Source: Mycobacterium sp. (GTDB lineage: Bacteria > Actinomycetota > Actinomycetes > Mycobacteriales > Mycobacteriaceae). Taken from it: 64,000 nucleotides of DNA. The stretch covers positions 62,001 to 126,000 of the forward strand of contig NZ_PKEK01000040.1 in NCBI RefSeq assembly GCF_002863225.1, in the 5' to 3' direction. The position numbers were made by a program, and so were the translations under genes. The notes under the pieces are model-generated. The model was not told where the DNA came from. It saw only the letters and a program-made list of their open reading frames with translations, and made no database searches. Positions 10,024 through 18,536 of the stretch are shown piece after piece; the stretch's first letter is position 1; each line of letters begins with the position of its first letter.

Positions 10024-11189
10024 CGACAGAGCCGGTCCTGAGTGAAAGCGCCGGGGACCTCTACGAGAACGCGCCTTGCGGCTACGTGGTGGCGGGTCCC
10101 GATCGACGCATCGTCAATGTCAACACCACGCTATTGACCTGGCTCGGATACGAGCGAAACGCGTTGATCGGCAAGCCTTTCACCGATCTCCTCGCGGTCG
10201 GCAGCCTGATTCACTACGAGACGCATTTCGCGCCGCTGCTGCAGCTGCAAGGGCAGCTCGCCGGTGTGACCGTGGATTTGAAGACCGCTGACGGTAGTCG
10301 ACTTCCGGTGTTCGTCACGGCCAACGTGAAGTCCGACGGTGACGGCCGGCCGGTCTTGCTACGCATCACGTTTCACGACGCCGGCATCCGACGCTCGTAC
10401 GAGCGAGAGCTCCTCGACGAGCGTCAGCGGGTCGAGCGCGAACGTGCGCGGGTCCAGATCTTCGCCCGGACTCTGCAGCGAACGTTGTTGCCGCCCTTGC
10501 TTTCACCCCCGCAGGGACTGGATGCGTCAGCCCTTTACCACGCCGCCTCGGTCGACGACGTCGGCGGAGATTTCTACGACCTGTTTCCCCTGGCGCAAGA
10601 CAAATGGGCCTTTTTCATCGGTGACGTCAGCGGCAAGGGCGCCGGCGCCGCTGCGGTGACCTCGCTGACCCGTTACACACTGCGGGCCGCAGCGGCGTTC
10701 GACGCCGATCCGATCGAGGTGCTGCAGAACCTGCACACGGTGCTCAGCCAGGAGTTCCGTGACACCGTAAACCAATTCGCCACAGTGGTTTTCGGTGTCC
10801 TCACGCCACGCGACGGCGAATTCGACGTCCAGCTCGCCAGCGGTGGCCATCTGCCTCCGCTGGTGCTCGGCGCGAACGGTGAGGCGCGCTACACCGACAC
10901 CGTCGGCGGACATCCCGTCGGGATACCCATGGAGCCGCGGTTTGTGGCCACTCGGATCCGCCTCGGGGCGGGTGACACTTTGGTCCTGTACACCGATGGA
11001 TTGACGGAGGCGCGGGTCGGCAGCGGCACCGAGCGTTACGACTTCCACGGAGCACTGTTGGAGTTCGCCGCCGAGCACGCGCCGGCCACCGCCTCGGCGA
11101 TTGTGGCGGAGATCCAGTCGTTGCTGGACGGCTTCGGTTCAGGTCTGGAGGATGACGTCGCCGTGTTGGCGCTGGGCGTTCCGCGATGA
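10020..11189 (+). CDS. PAS-PP2C (SpoIIE-type) phosphatase, RsbP-like
   Basis: Protein of 389 residues. Residues 10-125 form a PAS domain (NAPCGYVVAGPDRRIVNVN, WLGYERNALIGKPF), followed by a charged coiled-coil (YERELLDERQRVERERARV) and a PP2C/SpoIIE domain with metal-binding motifs VGGDFYDLF, FIGDVSGKGAGAAAVTS, LYTDGLTEAR and LEDDVAVLAL. In RsbP the PAS domain senses energy stress and the phosphatase dephosphorylates an anti-anti-sigma factor. The GTG start sits inside the stop of the RsbQ-like gene. No sigma factor, anti-sigma kinase or phosphorylatable antagonist is adjacent, so the target lies elsewhere. Confidence 0.88.
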   Translation: MTTEPVLSESAGDLYENAPCGYVVAGPDRRIVNVNTTLLTWLGYERNALIGKPFTDLLAVGSLIHYETHFAPLLQLQGQLAGVTVDLKTADGSRLPVFVTANVKSDGDGRPVLLRITFHDAGIRRSYERELLDERQRVERERARVQIFARTLQRTLLPPLLSPPQGLDASALYHAASVDDVGGDFYDLFPLAQDKWAFFIGDVSGKGAGAAAVTSLTRYTLRAAAAFDADPIEVLQNLHTVLSQEFRDTVNQFATVVFGVLTPRDGEFDVQLASGGHLPPLVLGANGEARYTDTVGGHPVGIPMEPRFVATRIRLGAGDTLVLYTDGLTEARVGSGTERYDFHGALLEFAAEHAPATASAIVAEIQSLLDGFGSGLEDDVAVLALGVPR

Positions 11190-12352
11190 AGTGTGTGCTG
11201 GCAGCCTACGGAAGCCGGGGTGACGTCGAGCCGTGCGCCGTGGTCGGTCGGGAGTTGCAGCGTCGCGGTCACGACGTCCACATCGCGGTCCCGCCCAACC
11301 TGCTCGCTTTTGTCGAATCGGCTGGGCTCTCCGCTGTCGGCTACGGGCCTGACTCGCACGCGCAACTCGACAGCGCGGCCGGCTTCTTCGGAGGCCACGT
11401 CGGCAACCCCTACGGCGCGTTGCCCGAGATCGTGGAACGGGTCAGCCAGGTCTGGTTGGACAAAGGCACGGCGCTGGCGTCGCTCGCCGACAACGCCGAC
11501 GTGATCGTTGCCGGGATGAATGAACAGCGGCTCGCCACCAATATTGCTGAATACCAGCAAATCCCGTTGGTAGCGCTGCACTTCTTTCCGTCGCGCATTC
11601 ATCCGGCCGGAGTGCTGCGGTCGCAGCTGGCCGCGCGCTGCGAGCAGCCCCTGCGTCGGTCGTTGAGCTTGCCCGAGACGTCGGAGCCGATGGCGCCGCT
11701 GCTCGAGATCCAGGCCTACGACGAGCGCTGCCTGCCCGGTCAACCGGCCCAATGGGCCGAACCCGGCAAGCCGTTCGCCGGGGCGCTCACCCTGGAAGCG
11801 CCGGCCGATGACGACGCTGGGGTGTCGTCGTGGATCGCCGAGGGTACGGCTCCGGTCTACTTCGGGCTCGGCAGCACGCCGATCTCACCTCCCGCCGACA
11901 TCGTCGAGAAAATGATCGCGGCCTGCGCTGAACTTAACGAGCGGCTACTGGTCTGCTCAGGGCCCAACGAGCTGTCCGAATACGACCACTTCGACCACGT
12001 GAAATTCGTCAGCGCGGTAAATCACGCGGCGATCCTGCCCGCGTGCCGGGCGGCGGTGCACCATGGCGGCGCGGGAACGACGGCGGCCGCGATGCGCGCC
12101 GGGGTACCGTCGCTGATCCTGTGGCTGTGGCTCGACCAACCGGTGTGGGCGGCCGGGGTCGAGCAACTGAAAATTGGCGCGTCGCAGAGTTTTTCGGAGG
12201 CTACGGTGGATTCGCTGATCGTGAATCTGTCGTCCATTCTCAACCCAGATTGCATCGCCCGCGCCCGCAACATCGCCACCCAGATGATGACACCGCACGA
12301 AAGCGCCTCGTGCGCGGCTGATCTCGTCGAGAGCGTCGCGCACGCCGCCTAA
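11186..12352 (+). CDS. GT1-family glycosyltransferase
   Basis: Protein of 388 residues with a GT-B fold. The acceptor-binding N-terminus begins KCVLAAYGSRGDVEPC, and the nucleotide-sugar signature HHGGAGTTAAAMRAGVPSL lies about residue 290, followed by WLDQPVWAAGVEQLKIG. This is the class that includes glycopeptidolipid and macrolide glycosyltransferases, which move sugars to lipids, sterols or antibiotics. ATGA overlap with the phosphatase makes a three-gene coupled operon rsbQ-rsbP-GT1, so the transferase may be co-expressed with a stress signal. Acceptor and sugar cannot be predicted. It converges with the DUF1906 gene after one base. Confidence 0.82.
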   Translation: MKCVLAAYGSRGDVEPCAVVGRELQRRGHDVHIAVPPNLLAFVESAGLSAVGYGPDSHAQLDSAAGFFGGHVGNPYGALPEIVERVSQVWLDKGTALASLADNADVIVAGMNEQRLATNIAEYQQIPLVALHFFPSRIHPAGVLRSQLAARCEQPLRRSLSLPETSEPMAPLLEIQAYDERCLPGQPAQWAEPGKPFAGALTLEAPADDDAGVSSWIAEGTAPVYFGLGSTPISPPADIVEKMIAACAELNERLLVCSGPNELSEYDHFDHVKFVSAVNHAAILPACRAAVHHGGAGTTAAAMRAGVPSLILWLWLDQPVWAAGVEQLKIGASQSFSEATVDSLIVNLSSILNPDCIARARNIATQMMTPHESASCAADLVESVAHAA

Positions 12353-12353
12353 C

Positions 12354-13109
12354 TCACCGATCCAGATCCCACTGACCATAATCGGGGGCCAGCACTTCGT
12401 CGACGTCGATGTGTATGCCACCAAGCAGCGGTCCTGGATTGGACGCGCTGTTGACGATCTCCTGGTAGAGCACCGCGCCGGGCTCACGTTGGCCATGCGA
12501 CCACGTTCTGGTCTGCCACGCCCACCAATGTCCCGGGGTGCTCGAACGGCCGATCACACCGTCGTTGATCGACCAGCGGCAAACCTGTGCGTGGCCGTAG
12601 ATGCCGGTCCGCTGCGGCCCCAGCACCGAGTTGATGCCCCGAAACCAGTTGACTGCCAGGTTGTTCCACGTATCTACGTTGATGTCGTCGTCGACGCTGA
12701 AGAATATCGGCGCCGAATTGCTGCCGCCGGCCGCGTTGTGAAGTCCCAACGCGGTATGTGCATCGGCGACGCCACCGTCGAATCCACGGGTGAAGTCGGA
12801 CGGCGCCGTCCCGCCAGGTTTGCCGTACTGGAAATTGCTGACGATGTGTAAACCAGCCCCGCACAGCGCATCCGCGTACCCGCGGGTCAGAGGCTTGGCC
12901 TCGAAGTGGGCGCCCGGTCGCGGCTCGGACACATAGTTCACCACCCCGATGTATCCGGCGGATTTGATCTCCTCCGGTGCTATGCGGCGCTCAGCGAAGT
13001 CGATCAGCCGGGGATTGTCGGCGCGGGCCGTCGGCACGCCGAGGGTTACGCCGAGCGGAGCCATACTCAGCGCCGCAGCGTATTTGGCGAAATCGCGCCG
13101 CGAGAACAT
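12354..13109 (-). CDS. Tat-exported DUF1906 protein (Rv2525c-like glycoside-hydrolase-type barrel)
   Basis: Protein of 251 residues. The N-terminus MFSRRDFAKYAAALSM with AxA at TARA is a twin-arginine signal. The body (LIDFAERRIAPEEIKSAGY, GYADALCGAGLHIVSNFQ, PIFFSVDDD) fits the DUF1906/Rv2525c family, whose members have a TIM-barrel glycoside-hydrolase-like fold. The M. tuberculosis relative is Tat-exported and implicated in cell-wall biology; no enzyme activity is firmly assigned to the family. A methyltransferase gene lies 10 bases upstream on the same strand, so they probably share a transcript. Confidence 0.8.
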   Translation of the reverse strand: MFSRRDFAKYAAALSMAPLGVTLGVPTARADNPRLIDFAERRIAPEEIKSAGYIGVVNYVSEPRPGAHFEAKPLTRGYADALCGAGLHIVSNFQYGKPGGTAPSDFTRGFDGGVADAHTALGLHNAAGGSNSAPIFFSVDDDINVDTWNNLAVNWFRGINSVLGPQRTGIYGHAQVCRWSINDGVIGRSSTPGHWWAWQTRTWSHGQREPGAVLYQEIVNSASNPGPLLGGIHIDVDEVLAPDYGQWDLDR

Positions 13110-13119
13110 CGCCGGCCGC

Positions 13120-13965
13120 CTAGTGCGTGAGCAAGGCGGCCGCGCTCCACGGTCGCTTGCCTGGGTGTCGTGGATCGGGTTGGGGTCCCCACGCGGCCGG
13201 CCGCATGAAGAACGGCAGACGGCGGAATCGATTGGCCGCCAACAGCAGTGACTCGGCCTCCAGCACCTGCCAGCCGAGGTCCTCGAAGTAGGCCAGTCCG
13301 TTCTCCGGCGCGAATTTGAACGGCGCGTTCTGCAGCATTCCGGACATCTTCTTGTTCATCATCTGCTTCAACCGGGCGCCGCCGAAGTCCAGCATCCACC
13401 ACTTCACCTCGGCGCGTTGGAACGAGGTCGAAAGCGCCGCCACGTCTTCGGCATCCAGATAGTGCAACAGGCCTTCGGTGAGCACTAGAGCTTTCTGGAC
13501 GCCGTCGAGGGCTTCGTCGAGGAACGCTTGTCGGGCCACCGGGTCGGCCAGATCGACGGCCGTCCGGGTCAACTGGCACCGCGGCGTCTGGTCGGCGAGC
13601 AAATCCGTCTTCTCATCCAGTAGCGGCGCGAGGTCGGCTTCGATCCAGGGGAAGTTCGACGGCAGATCCAACCGGTACGGGCGAGTGTCCAGGCCGGCGG
13701 CCAAGTTCAGCACCCGGTCGCACCCGTCGGCGATGGCCGCGGCGATGGCGTCGTCGATCAGCTTGGTCCGCGCGACCAGCCACCAGCCGCTGCGACTCGT
13801 CATCGGCGTCTCGGCGACGATCGCGCGACCCTGCTCCCCCGCAAGGCGCTCGGCGAGCGGATCGTTGAAGAGCGCGTCGCGCCGCGCCGATTCGGTCGCG
13901 CGGTACAGGGCGGTCCACCTGGCCGTGTCGGAAACGTGAGTGATCAAATGTCCGGCGTCTGCCAT
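13120..13965 (-). CDS. Class I SAM-dependent methyltransferase (TIGR00027-type)
   Basis: Protein of 281 residues of the large mycobacterial TIGR00027 methyltransferase family: RATESARRDALFNDPLAERL near the N-terminus, VLNLAAGLDTRPYRL as the SAM-binding loop, and VLTEGLLHYLDAEDVAAL downstream. Substrates in this family are mostly unknown. I chose ATG 13963-13965 because TATAAC (13973-13978 on the minus strand) lies exactly seven bases upstream, a textbook leaderless arrangement, and the sequence before it in the longer frame to 14178 is not protein-like. It is transcribed with the DUF1906 gene and divergent from the next methyltransferase, 61 bases away. Confidence 0.82.
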   Translation of the reverse strand: MADAGHLITHVSDTARWTALYRATESARRDALFNDPLAERLAGEQGRAIVAETPMTSRSGWWLVARTKLIDDAIAAAIADGCDRVLNLAAGLDTRPYRLDLPSNFPWIEADLAPLLDEKTDLLADQTPRCQLTRTAVDLADPVARQAFLDEALDGVQKALVLTEGLLHYLDAEDVAALSTSFQRAEVKWWMLDFGGARLKQMMNKKMSGMLQNAPFKFAPENGLAYFEDLGWQVLEAESLLLAANRFRRLPFFMRPAAWGPQPDPRHPGKRPWSAAALLTH

Positions 13966-14026
13966 ACGTTGCGTTATAGCACTCGGTTGCTGGTGGAATC
14001 CGGGTCGGGTCGTGTACAAGGGTTGG

Positions 14027-15067
14027 ATGGACGTTCCGGCTGACGGGGCCGCCGATGCGTCCGCGCTGCGCGAGGCGATGGTCCGCCGGTTGCATCGTCG
14101 AGCGGTGGTGACGGCGCAGATCACGGTGCCCGCGGTACCGAGCCTGATCGACGAGTACATCAAGATGTGCGACAACATCTTTGCCGCCTCAGGTGTGCAC
14201 TACACCGCCGAGCAATCCGCACAGTTGCGCTCGGTGCTGACCGCCGAGTTACTCAAGGCGTACACGGCCTCGTCGCGTTCGAACATCGTGATCTCATTTC
14301 ACGCCCCGTTCGGCGTGGGGATGAACTACCGGGTCACAACGGAATCCGTCACATTGGGCGGCGCTTACGACGGTTGGGTGGACACCCGTGAAGGGCCGCT
14401 GTTCGGTACCGAGCCGGACGCCAGGGTGTGGGCGCTGGCCGGCGAGCTGGCCGATTCCGGTCGCCATCCGGTGCTCGACATCGGTGCCGGAACAGGCCGC
14501 AACGCGTTGGCGTTGGGGCGGCGTGGTCATCCGGTCGATGCGGTCGAGATGAGCCCGAAGTTCGCCGAGATCATCCGGGCCGCGGCCGATCGCGAGTCGC
14601 TGCCGGTGCGGGTGCTGCACGGCGACGTCTTCGAGACGATGCACGGGGTGCGCCACGACTATCAGCTCGTCATCCTGGCCGAAGTTGTCCCGGACTTCCG
14701 GACCACCGGCGAACTGCGCGGAATCTTCGAGCTCGCCGCGGACTGCCTGGCGCAGGGAGGGCGCCTGGTGTTCAACGCTTTCCTGGCGCGTGAGGGCTAC
14801 CAACCGGACGACGCGGCGCGTGAACTCGGGCAGCAGTGCAACACCATGATTTTCACTCGAGATGAATTAGCCTCCGCGACAACCGCTTTGCCGCTCTCGC
14901 TGGTCGACGACGTCTCGGCCTATGACTACGAGAAAGCCCACCTGCCCGACAGCGCCTGGCCGCCTACCAGCTGGTTCGACGGGTGGGCCAACGGCCTCGA
15001 TGTGTTCGACGTCAGGCGGGAAGAGTCACCCATCGAGTTGCGCTGGCTCGTCTACCGAAGAGGGTGA
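14027..15067 (+). CDS. SAM-dependent methyltransferase, unassigned substrate
   Basis: Protein of 346 residues. An alpha-helical N-terminal part of about 150 residues precedes a Rossmann methyltransferase core: PVLDIGAGTGRNALALGRRG (motif I), VDAVEMSPKFAEII (acidic ribose-binding Glu), and LVILAEVVPDFRTTGEL. The long N-terminal extension is unlike the TIGR00027 proteins and may bind substrate. I start at ATG 14027 (MDVPADG) since the longer frame back to 13940 overlaps the divergent methyltransferase. TACAAG at 14015-14020 is a weak -10 candidate. No pathway partner is adjacent. Confidence 0.75.
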   Translation: MDVPADGAADASALREAMVRRLHRRAVVTAQITVPAVPSLIDEYIKMCDNIFAASGVHYTAEQSAQLRSVLTAELLKAYTASSRSNIVISFHAPFGVGMNYRVTTESVTLGGAYDGWVDTREGPLFGTEPDARVWALAGELADSGRHPVLDIGAGTGRNALALGRRGHPVDAVEMSPKFAEIIRAAADRESLPVRVLHGDVFETMHGVRHDYQLVILAEVVPDFRTTGELRGIFELAADCLAQGGRLVFNAFLAREGYQPDDAARELGQQCNTMIFTRDELASATTALPLSLVDDVSAYDYEKAHLPDSAWPPTSWFDGWANGLDVFDVRREESPIELRWLVYRRG

Positions 15068-15182
15068 CGCGCACACGAGACAGAAGTCAGGGCTGCGTTC
15101 GAGACCGGAGCGACGACGTTGGCTTCTGTTTCGCGGCTCAGACCGCGCTCGAGGCAGCCAACGCCGCCGCTGCTAAGGTGCT

Positions 15183-15998
15183 GTGCCTATGCCGGAGATG
15201 GATCGTCGCGCCCTGCTGTTGATGACGGGAGTCGGTGTCCTGGCAGCCGCCGTTCCCGTTCCGGAGGCGCGTGCCCACCCCCGTCTGCCGGCAGCGCCCG
15301 CGGGCGGCTACATCTTCTCCGACGAGTTCGACGGCCCAGCGGGCTCGGCGCCCGACCCGTCGAAGTGGGCGGTGGCCAAGGCCCGCGAGACGATCAAAGA
15401 TCCGACGCACTGGGAGCTGCCGGAGAACATCGGCCAGTACCGCGACGACCGCCGGAATGTGTTCGTCGACGGCAAGTCGAACCTGGTCCTCAAAGCCGCC
15501 AAAGACGGGCCCACCTTCTACAGCGGCAAAGTTCAGAGCCACTGGCGGGGCGGTGTCGGCCACACCTGGGAGGCGCGGATCAAGTTCGACTGCCTGACCG
15601 CCGGCAGTTGGCCCGCTTATTGGCTGGGCAACGACGACCAGGGCGAGATCGACATCGTCGAGTGGTACGGCAACGGGAATTGGCTGCCGGCCACCACCGT
15701 GCACGCCAAAGCCAACGGCGGCGAGCATGTATCCGAGAGGATTGCGGTCGACAGCGCGTGGCACACCTGGCGCTGCCAGTGGGATGCAACCGGCATCCGG
15801 TTCTGGAAGGACTACAGCGAGGGCGCGGCGCCGTATTTCTCGGCGCCTGCGGATGCGCTGCCGGACTGGCCGTTCAACGGACCCGGCTACACCGTCTACC
15901 CCGTGTTCAACCTTGCGGTCGCCGGGTCCGGCGGCGGCGATCCCGGCCCGGGCAGCTATCCGTCGCAGATGCTGGTCGACTACATCCGGGTCTGGTAG
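15183..15998 (+). CDS. Secreted GH16 glycoside hydrolase (beta-glucanase-type), copy 1
   Basis: Protein of 271 residues. The N-terminus has paired Arg then a hydrophobic stretch (MDRRALLLMTGVGVLAAAVP, AxA at EARA), a probable Tat or Sec signal. The catalytic GH16 motif E-[ILV]-D-x-x-E is present as GEIDIVEWYG, and YIFSDEFDG plus VYPVFNLAVAGSGGGD frame a complete domain. GH16 enzymes cut beta-1,3/1,4 glucans, laminarin or agar-like polymers; in mycobacteria the target is unknown. Start could be GTG 15183 or ATG 15189. A close paralogue lies at 18537, and the two flank a hemophore-like gene, an acyltransferase and tpx. Confidence 0.87.
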   Translation: MPMPEMDRRALLLMTGVGVLAAAVPVPEARAHPRLPAAPAGGYIFSDEFDGPAGSAPDPSKWAVAKARETIKDPTHWELPENIGQYRDDRRNVFVDGKSNLVLKAAKDGPTFYSGKVQSHWRGGVGHTWEARIKFDCLTAGSWPAYWLGNDDQGEIDIVEWYGNGNWLPATTVHAKANGGEHVSERIAVDSAWHTWRCQWDATGIRFWKDYSEGAAPYFSAPADALPDWPFNGPGYTVYPVFNLAVAGSGGGDPGPGSYPSQMLVDYIRVW

Positions 15999-16019
15999 CG
16001 GGTCTCAGGCAACGAAAAC

Positions 16020-16043
16020 GGGGCGAACCCGAAGGTCCGCCCC
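16020..16043. terminator. Bidirectional hairpin between GH16 copy 1 and hemophore-like gene
   Basis: GGGGCG (16020-16025) pairs with CGCCCC (16038-16043), with an inner ACC/GGT extension around a CGAA loop. It lies between two convergent genes and could serve both. Confidence 0.6.
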
Positions 16044-16057
16044 GCCATCGATTGAGA

Positions 16058-16402
16058 TCAGAAGCCGTTGCAGGTGGCCGCGACGTTGTTGAGTACTCCG
16101 TAGGCCGCCGGCGCCTGAACTGGGTGTTTGGCCGCTTCTTGGTCAGCCAGAGTGCGGCGGGTGTCGGGTGCCGACGCAAGGTAGTTGCGCAAGAAGCTCT
16201 GCGCGTCAGGACTCTTGTCGAGCAGACTTGCATAGCCCGGGTTCTGCTGTAACAGCGCTGCGTGTACCTGGTTGTAGTTGCACGTGGTGTTGATCGCCTG
16301 CTCCGACAGCCCGTCGGCGGACGCGATCCCCGCGCCTACGAGCGCCGACAAGGCCAGACCGCCGACTACACCAGCCAGTTTGCTCATTGAACGCGTGACC
16401 AT
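16058..16402 (-). CDS. Small exported hemophore-related protein
   Basis: Protein of 114 residues with a signal peptide (MSKLAGVVGGLALSALVGAG, AxA at ASA) and a short helical mature part with two Cys (TTCNYNQVHAALLQQNPGY, VAATCNGF). This matches the mycobacterial hemophore-related family (Rv0203-like), whose founding member binds haem for uptake; the haem-binding residues cannot be confirmed here. GGAAGG lies about ten bases before ATG 16402. No MmpL3-type importer gene is adjacent. Confidence 0.75.
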   Translation of the reverse strand: MVTRSMSKLAGVVGGLALSALVGAGIASADGLSEQAINTTCNYNQVHAALLQQNPGYASLLDKSPDAQSFLRNYLASAPDTRRTLADQEAAKHPVQAPAAYGVLNNVAATCNGF

Positions 16403-16554
16403 ATGTGGAACACCTTCCGGATTACGAACCGCCGAACCTCGGCGTCGAGATCCTCAGTTTACCGGAAGGATTCGCACACCAACCTCCTCGAGTGTTGGAC
16501 TCATAAACCTCACAGGTCACACTTAGCTTCGCTTAGTCCAGGTACTTTTCGAAT

Positions 16555-17862
16555 ATGACCGATGCCCCGGCCCGCAATCTGGCGGTCGACTTCTACCGCG
16601 TGTGCGGGGTGATCCTGATCGTGCTGGGTCACTGGCTGGCCGGATCGGTGACGTATCGCGACGGATCATTCGGTCGGCAGAATCCGCTGGAGGATCAGCC
16701 GTGGACACAATGGCTCACCTGGATATTCCAGGCGGTGCCCACGTTCTTCGTGGTCGCCGGCTACGCCGCCGCAGTCTCGTGGAGCCATCGGCGGGCCGAC
16801 GGTGCCATGTCGGGGCGCAGTTGGGTGCGGCATCGCCTCGCCCGGGTATTGGGCCCGTCGGCGGTCTACGTCGCGGCGGTGTCGGTGATCGTGGTGGCCT
16901 TCGAGATCACCGGCACGGCGGGGACGCTCCTGGAATACGCCGGCTGGGCAGTGGCCATGCATCTGTGGTTCCTCGCCGTATACCTGGTGTTGGTGCTGCT
17001 CACACCGACAGCCATTGCGGCACAACATCGCTGGGGACTTCGGGTGCCGCTTGCGCTCGGGGTGGGCCTCGTCGCCGTCGACACCGCTGCCCTGGCCGGC
17101 CACGTCCCGTATCTGAACTGGCTCAATTACCTGCTCTGCTGGGGGCTGCTCTACACACTCGGAATCGCCTGGCGGAGCGGGTTTTTGGCCGGTCTCAGGC
17201 CGCTGCTTCTGGCGGTCGGATCGGCGTGCGCGCTGTGGCTGCTGATCTGGATCGGTCCCTACCCGGTCAGCATGATCGGGGTCCCTGGGCAAACCGTGCA
17301 GAACACCGAGCCGCCTTCGACCGCGATGCTGGCGTTCGGCTGTGCGCAGGCCGGGCTGGTCATCGGCCTCGCGCCCGCGGTCAACCGCGTGCTGCGAACG
17401 GCGGCTATTCAGCGAGTGTTAGCGCCCGCCAACGACAACGTGATGGCTCTGTATCTGTGGCACATGATTCCGGTGGTGCTGGTGGCGATCGTCGCCTACC
17501 CGGCTGGGTTGTTGCCGCAACCGGCCGAAGGCGGCGTCGACTGGTGGCTCGGCCGACTGGAATGGGTGACCATCCTGGGCGTGGTGACCGCCGCCGAGCT
17601 GGCGTTGTTGTGGTGGGGTCGACGCATCTTCGCCGCTCCCCTTCCCGTCCTTGCTACCGCCGACCGGCGCTTGGCCGCACCGCTGCTGCCGGCCGGCGCG
17701 CTGATGGCCGCCTACGGCCTCGGGGTGTTGGCGGCGCAAGGCTTCGCGCCGGACGGGCATTTCCCGTGGCTGACCGCAGGGGTGTTCGCCGCCGGAGCTC
17801 TGCTGGTCGCAGTGTCCTCGCACGACCGGACCGCCGTCGCGGCAGTTCAGTTGCGGCAGTGA
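16555..17862 (+). CDS. Acyltransferase-3 family membrane protein
   Basis: Protein of 435 residues with about ten or eleven membrane segments. The N-terminal RNLAVDFYRVCGVILIVLGHWL matches the conserved first helix with the catalytic-type His of the acyltransferase-3 (OafA/NolL) family, and FFVVAGYAAAVSW follows. These proteins transfer acetyl, succinyl or longer acyl groups to envelope sugars or lipids. Placement between two GH16 genes and a hemophore-like gene is consistent with envelope modification but does not define the acceptor. A second, unrelated-looking acyltransferase-3 gene lies at 25196. Confidence 0.82.
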   Translation: MTDAPARNLAVDFYRVCGVILIVLGHWLAGSVTYRDGSFGRQNPLEDQPWTQWLTWIFQAVPTFFVVAGYAAAVSWSHRRADGAMSGRSWVRHRLARVLGPSAVYVAAVSVIVVAFEITGTAGTLLEYAGWAVAMHLWFLAVYLVLVLLTPTAIAAQHRWGLRVPLALGVGLVAVDTAALAGHVPYLNWLNYLLCWGLLYTLGIAWRSGFLAGLRPLLLAVGSACALWLLIWIGPYPVSMIGVPGQTVQNTEPPSTAMLAFGCAQAGLVIGLAPAVNRVLRTAAIQRVLAPANDNVMALYLWHMIPVVLVAIVAYPAGLLPQPAEGGVDWWLGRLEWVTILGVVTAAELALLWWGRRIFAAPLPVLATADRRLAAPLLPAGALMAAYGLGVLAAQGFAPDGHFPWLTAGVFAAGALLVAVSSHDRTAVAAVQLRQ

Positions 17863-17868
17863 AACTTT

Positions 17869-17900
17869 GGCGGCTACCCCGCTGACACGAGGTAGCCGCC
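17869..17900. terminator. Bidirectional hairpin between acyltransferase and tpx
   Basis: GGCGGCTACC (17869-17878) and GGTAGCCGCC (17891-17900) are perfect inverted repeats around 12 bases, placed between two converging stop codons. Confidence 0.65.
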
Positions 17901-17907
17901 GTCCGAT

Positions 17908-18411
17908 TCAGGACGAAGCTTTGAGCGCTTCCAGTGCCGCGTCGTAGTTCGGCTCCTGGGCGATCTCGGGCACCAGTTCCTCGTAAGCGACGTTTCCGTC
18001 GGCTCCGATGACCACGACGGCACGGGCGAGCAGACCGGCGAACGGTCCGTCGGCGATGGTTACGCCGTAATCCTGACCGAAGCTGTCCCGGAATGCCGAA
18101 GCGCTCTGAACATTCTCGATGCCCTCTGCGCCGCAGAACCGCGCCTGCGCGAACGGCAGGTCGTTGGAGACGTTCACCACCGACACACCGCCGGCGGCCG
18201 CACTCTCGTTGAACTTGCGAACACTGGTGGCGCACACCGGGGTGTCGACTGATGGAAAGATGTTCAGCAACACCGGCTTACCCTGGAACTGCTCGCTGTT
18301 GACCGCGCCGAGATCGGATCCGGTCAAATTGAAAGCGGGGGCCGGGGCTCCGACCGCCGGCAGGTCACCGACGGTGTTGATGGTGTTTCCGCGCAAAGTT
18401 ATCTGTGCCAT
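17908..18411 (-). CDS. tpx: Thiol peroxidase Tpx
   Basis: Atypical 2-Cys peroxiredoxin of 167 residues. VDTPVCATSVRKF carries the peroxidatic Cys60 and RFCGAEG the resolving Cys93, at the same positions as in characterised Tpx proteins. It reduces hydrogen peroxide, organic peroxides and peroxynitrite in the cytoplasm with thioredoxin as donor. I start at ATG 18411 (MAQITLRGN), the family N-terminus, not the ATG two codons upstream. Divergent from GH16 copy 2 with 125 bases between. Confidence 0.95.
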   Translation of the reverse strand: MAQITLRGNTINTVGDLPAVGAPAPAFNLTGSDLGAVNSEQFQGKPVLLNIFPSVDTPVCATSVRKFNESAAAGGVSVVNVSNDLPFAQARFCGAEGIENVQSASAFRDSFGQDYGVTIADGPFAGLLARAVVVIGADGNVAYEELVPEIAQEPNYDAALEALKASS

Positions 18412-18536
18412 GCGCACAGTCTGCCAACCACCGCGAAGAGGTGTCGGGTCGGGGCCGATCCAACGACGTCGAACCGGCCGCGCGCCACGCGGGTTGGGCT
18501 GCAGGTTCCGGGGTCGTCTCTATATATTGTCTGACT

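Noticed and set aside
16523..16541. Possible IdeR iron box before the hemophore-like gene
   Set aside because: TTAGCTTCGCTTAGTCC matches only about 10 of 19 IdeR positions and lies over 120 bases from the hemophore start; it is closer to the acyltransferase.
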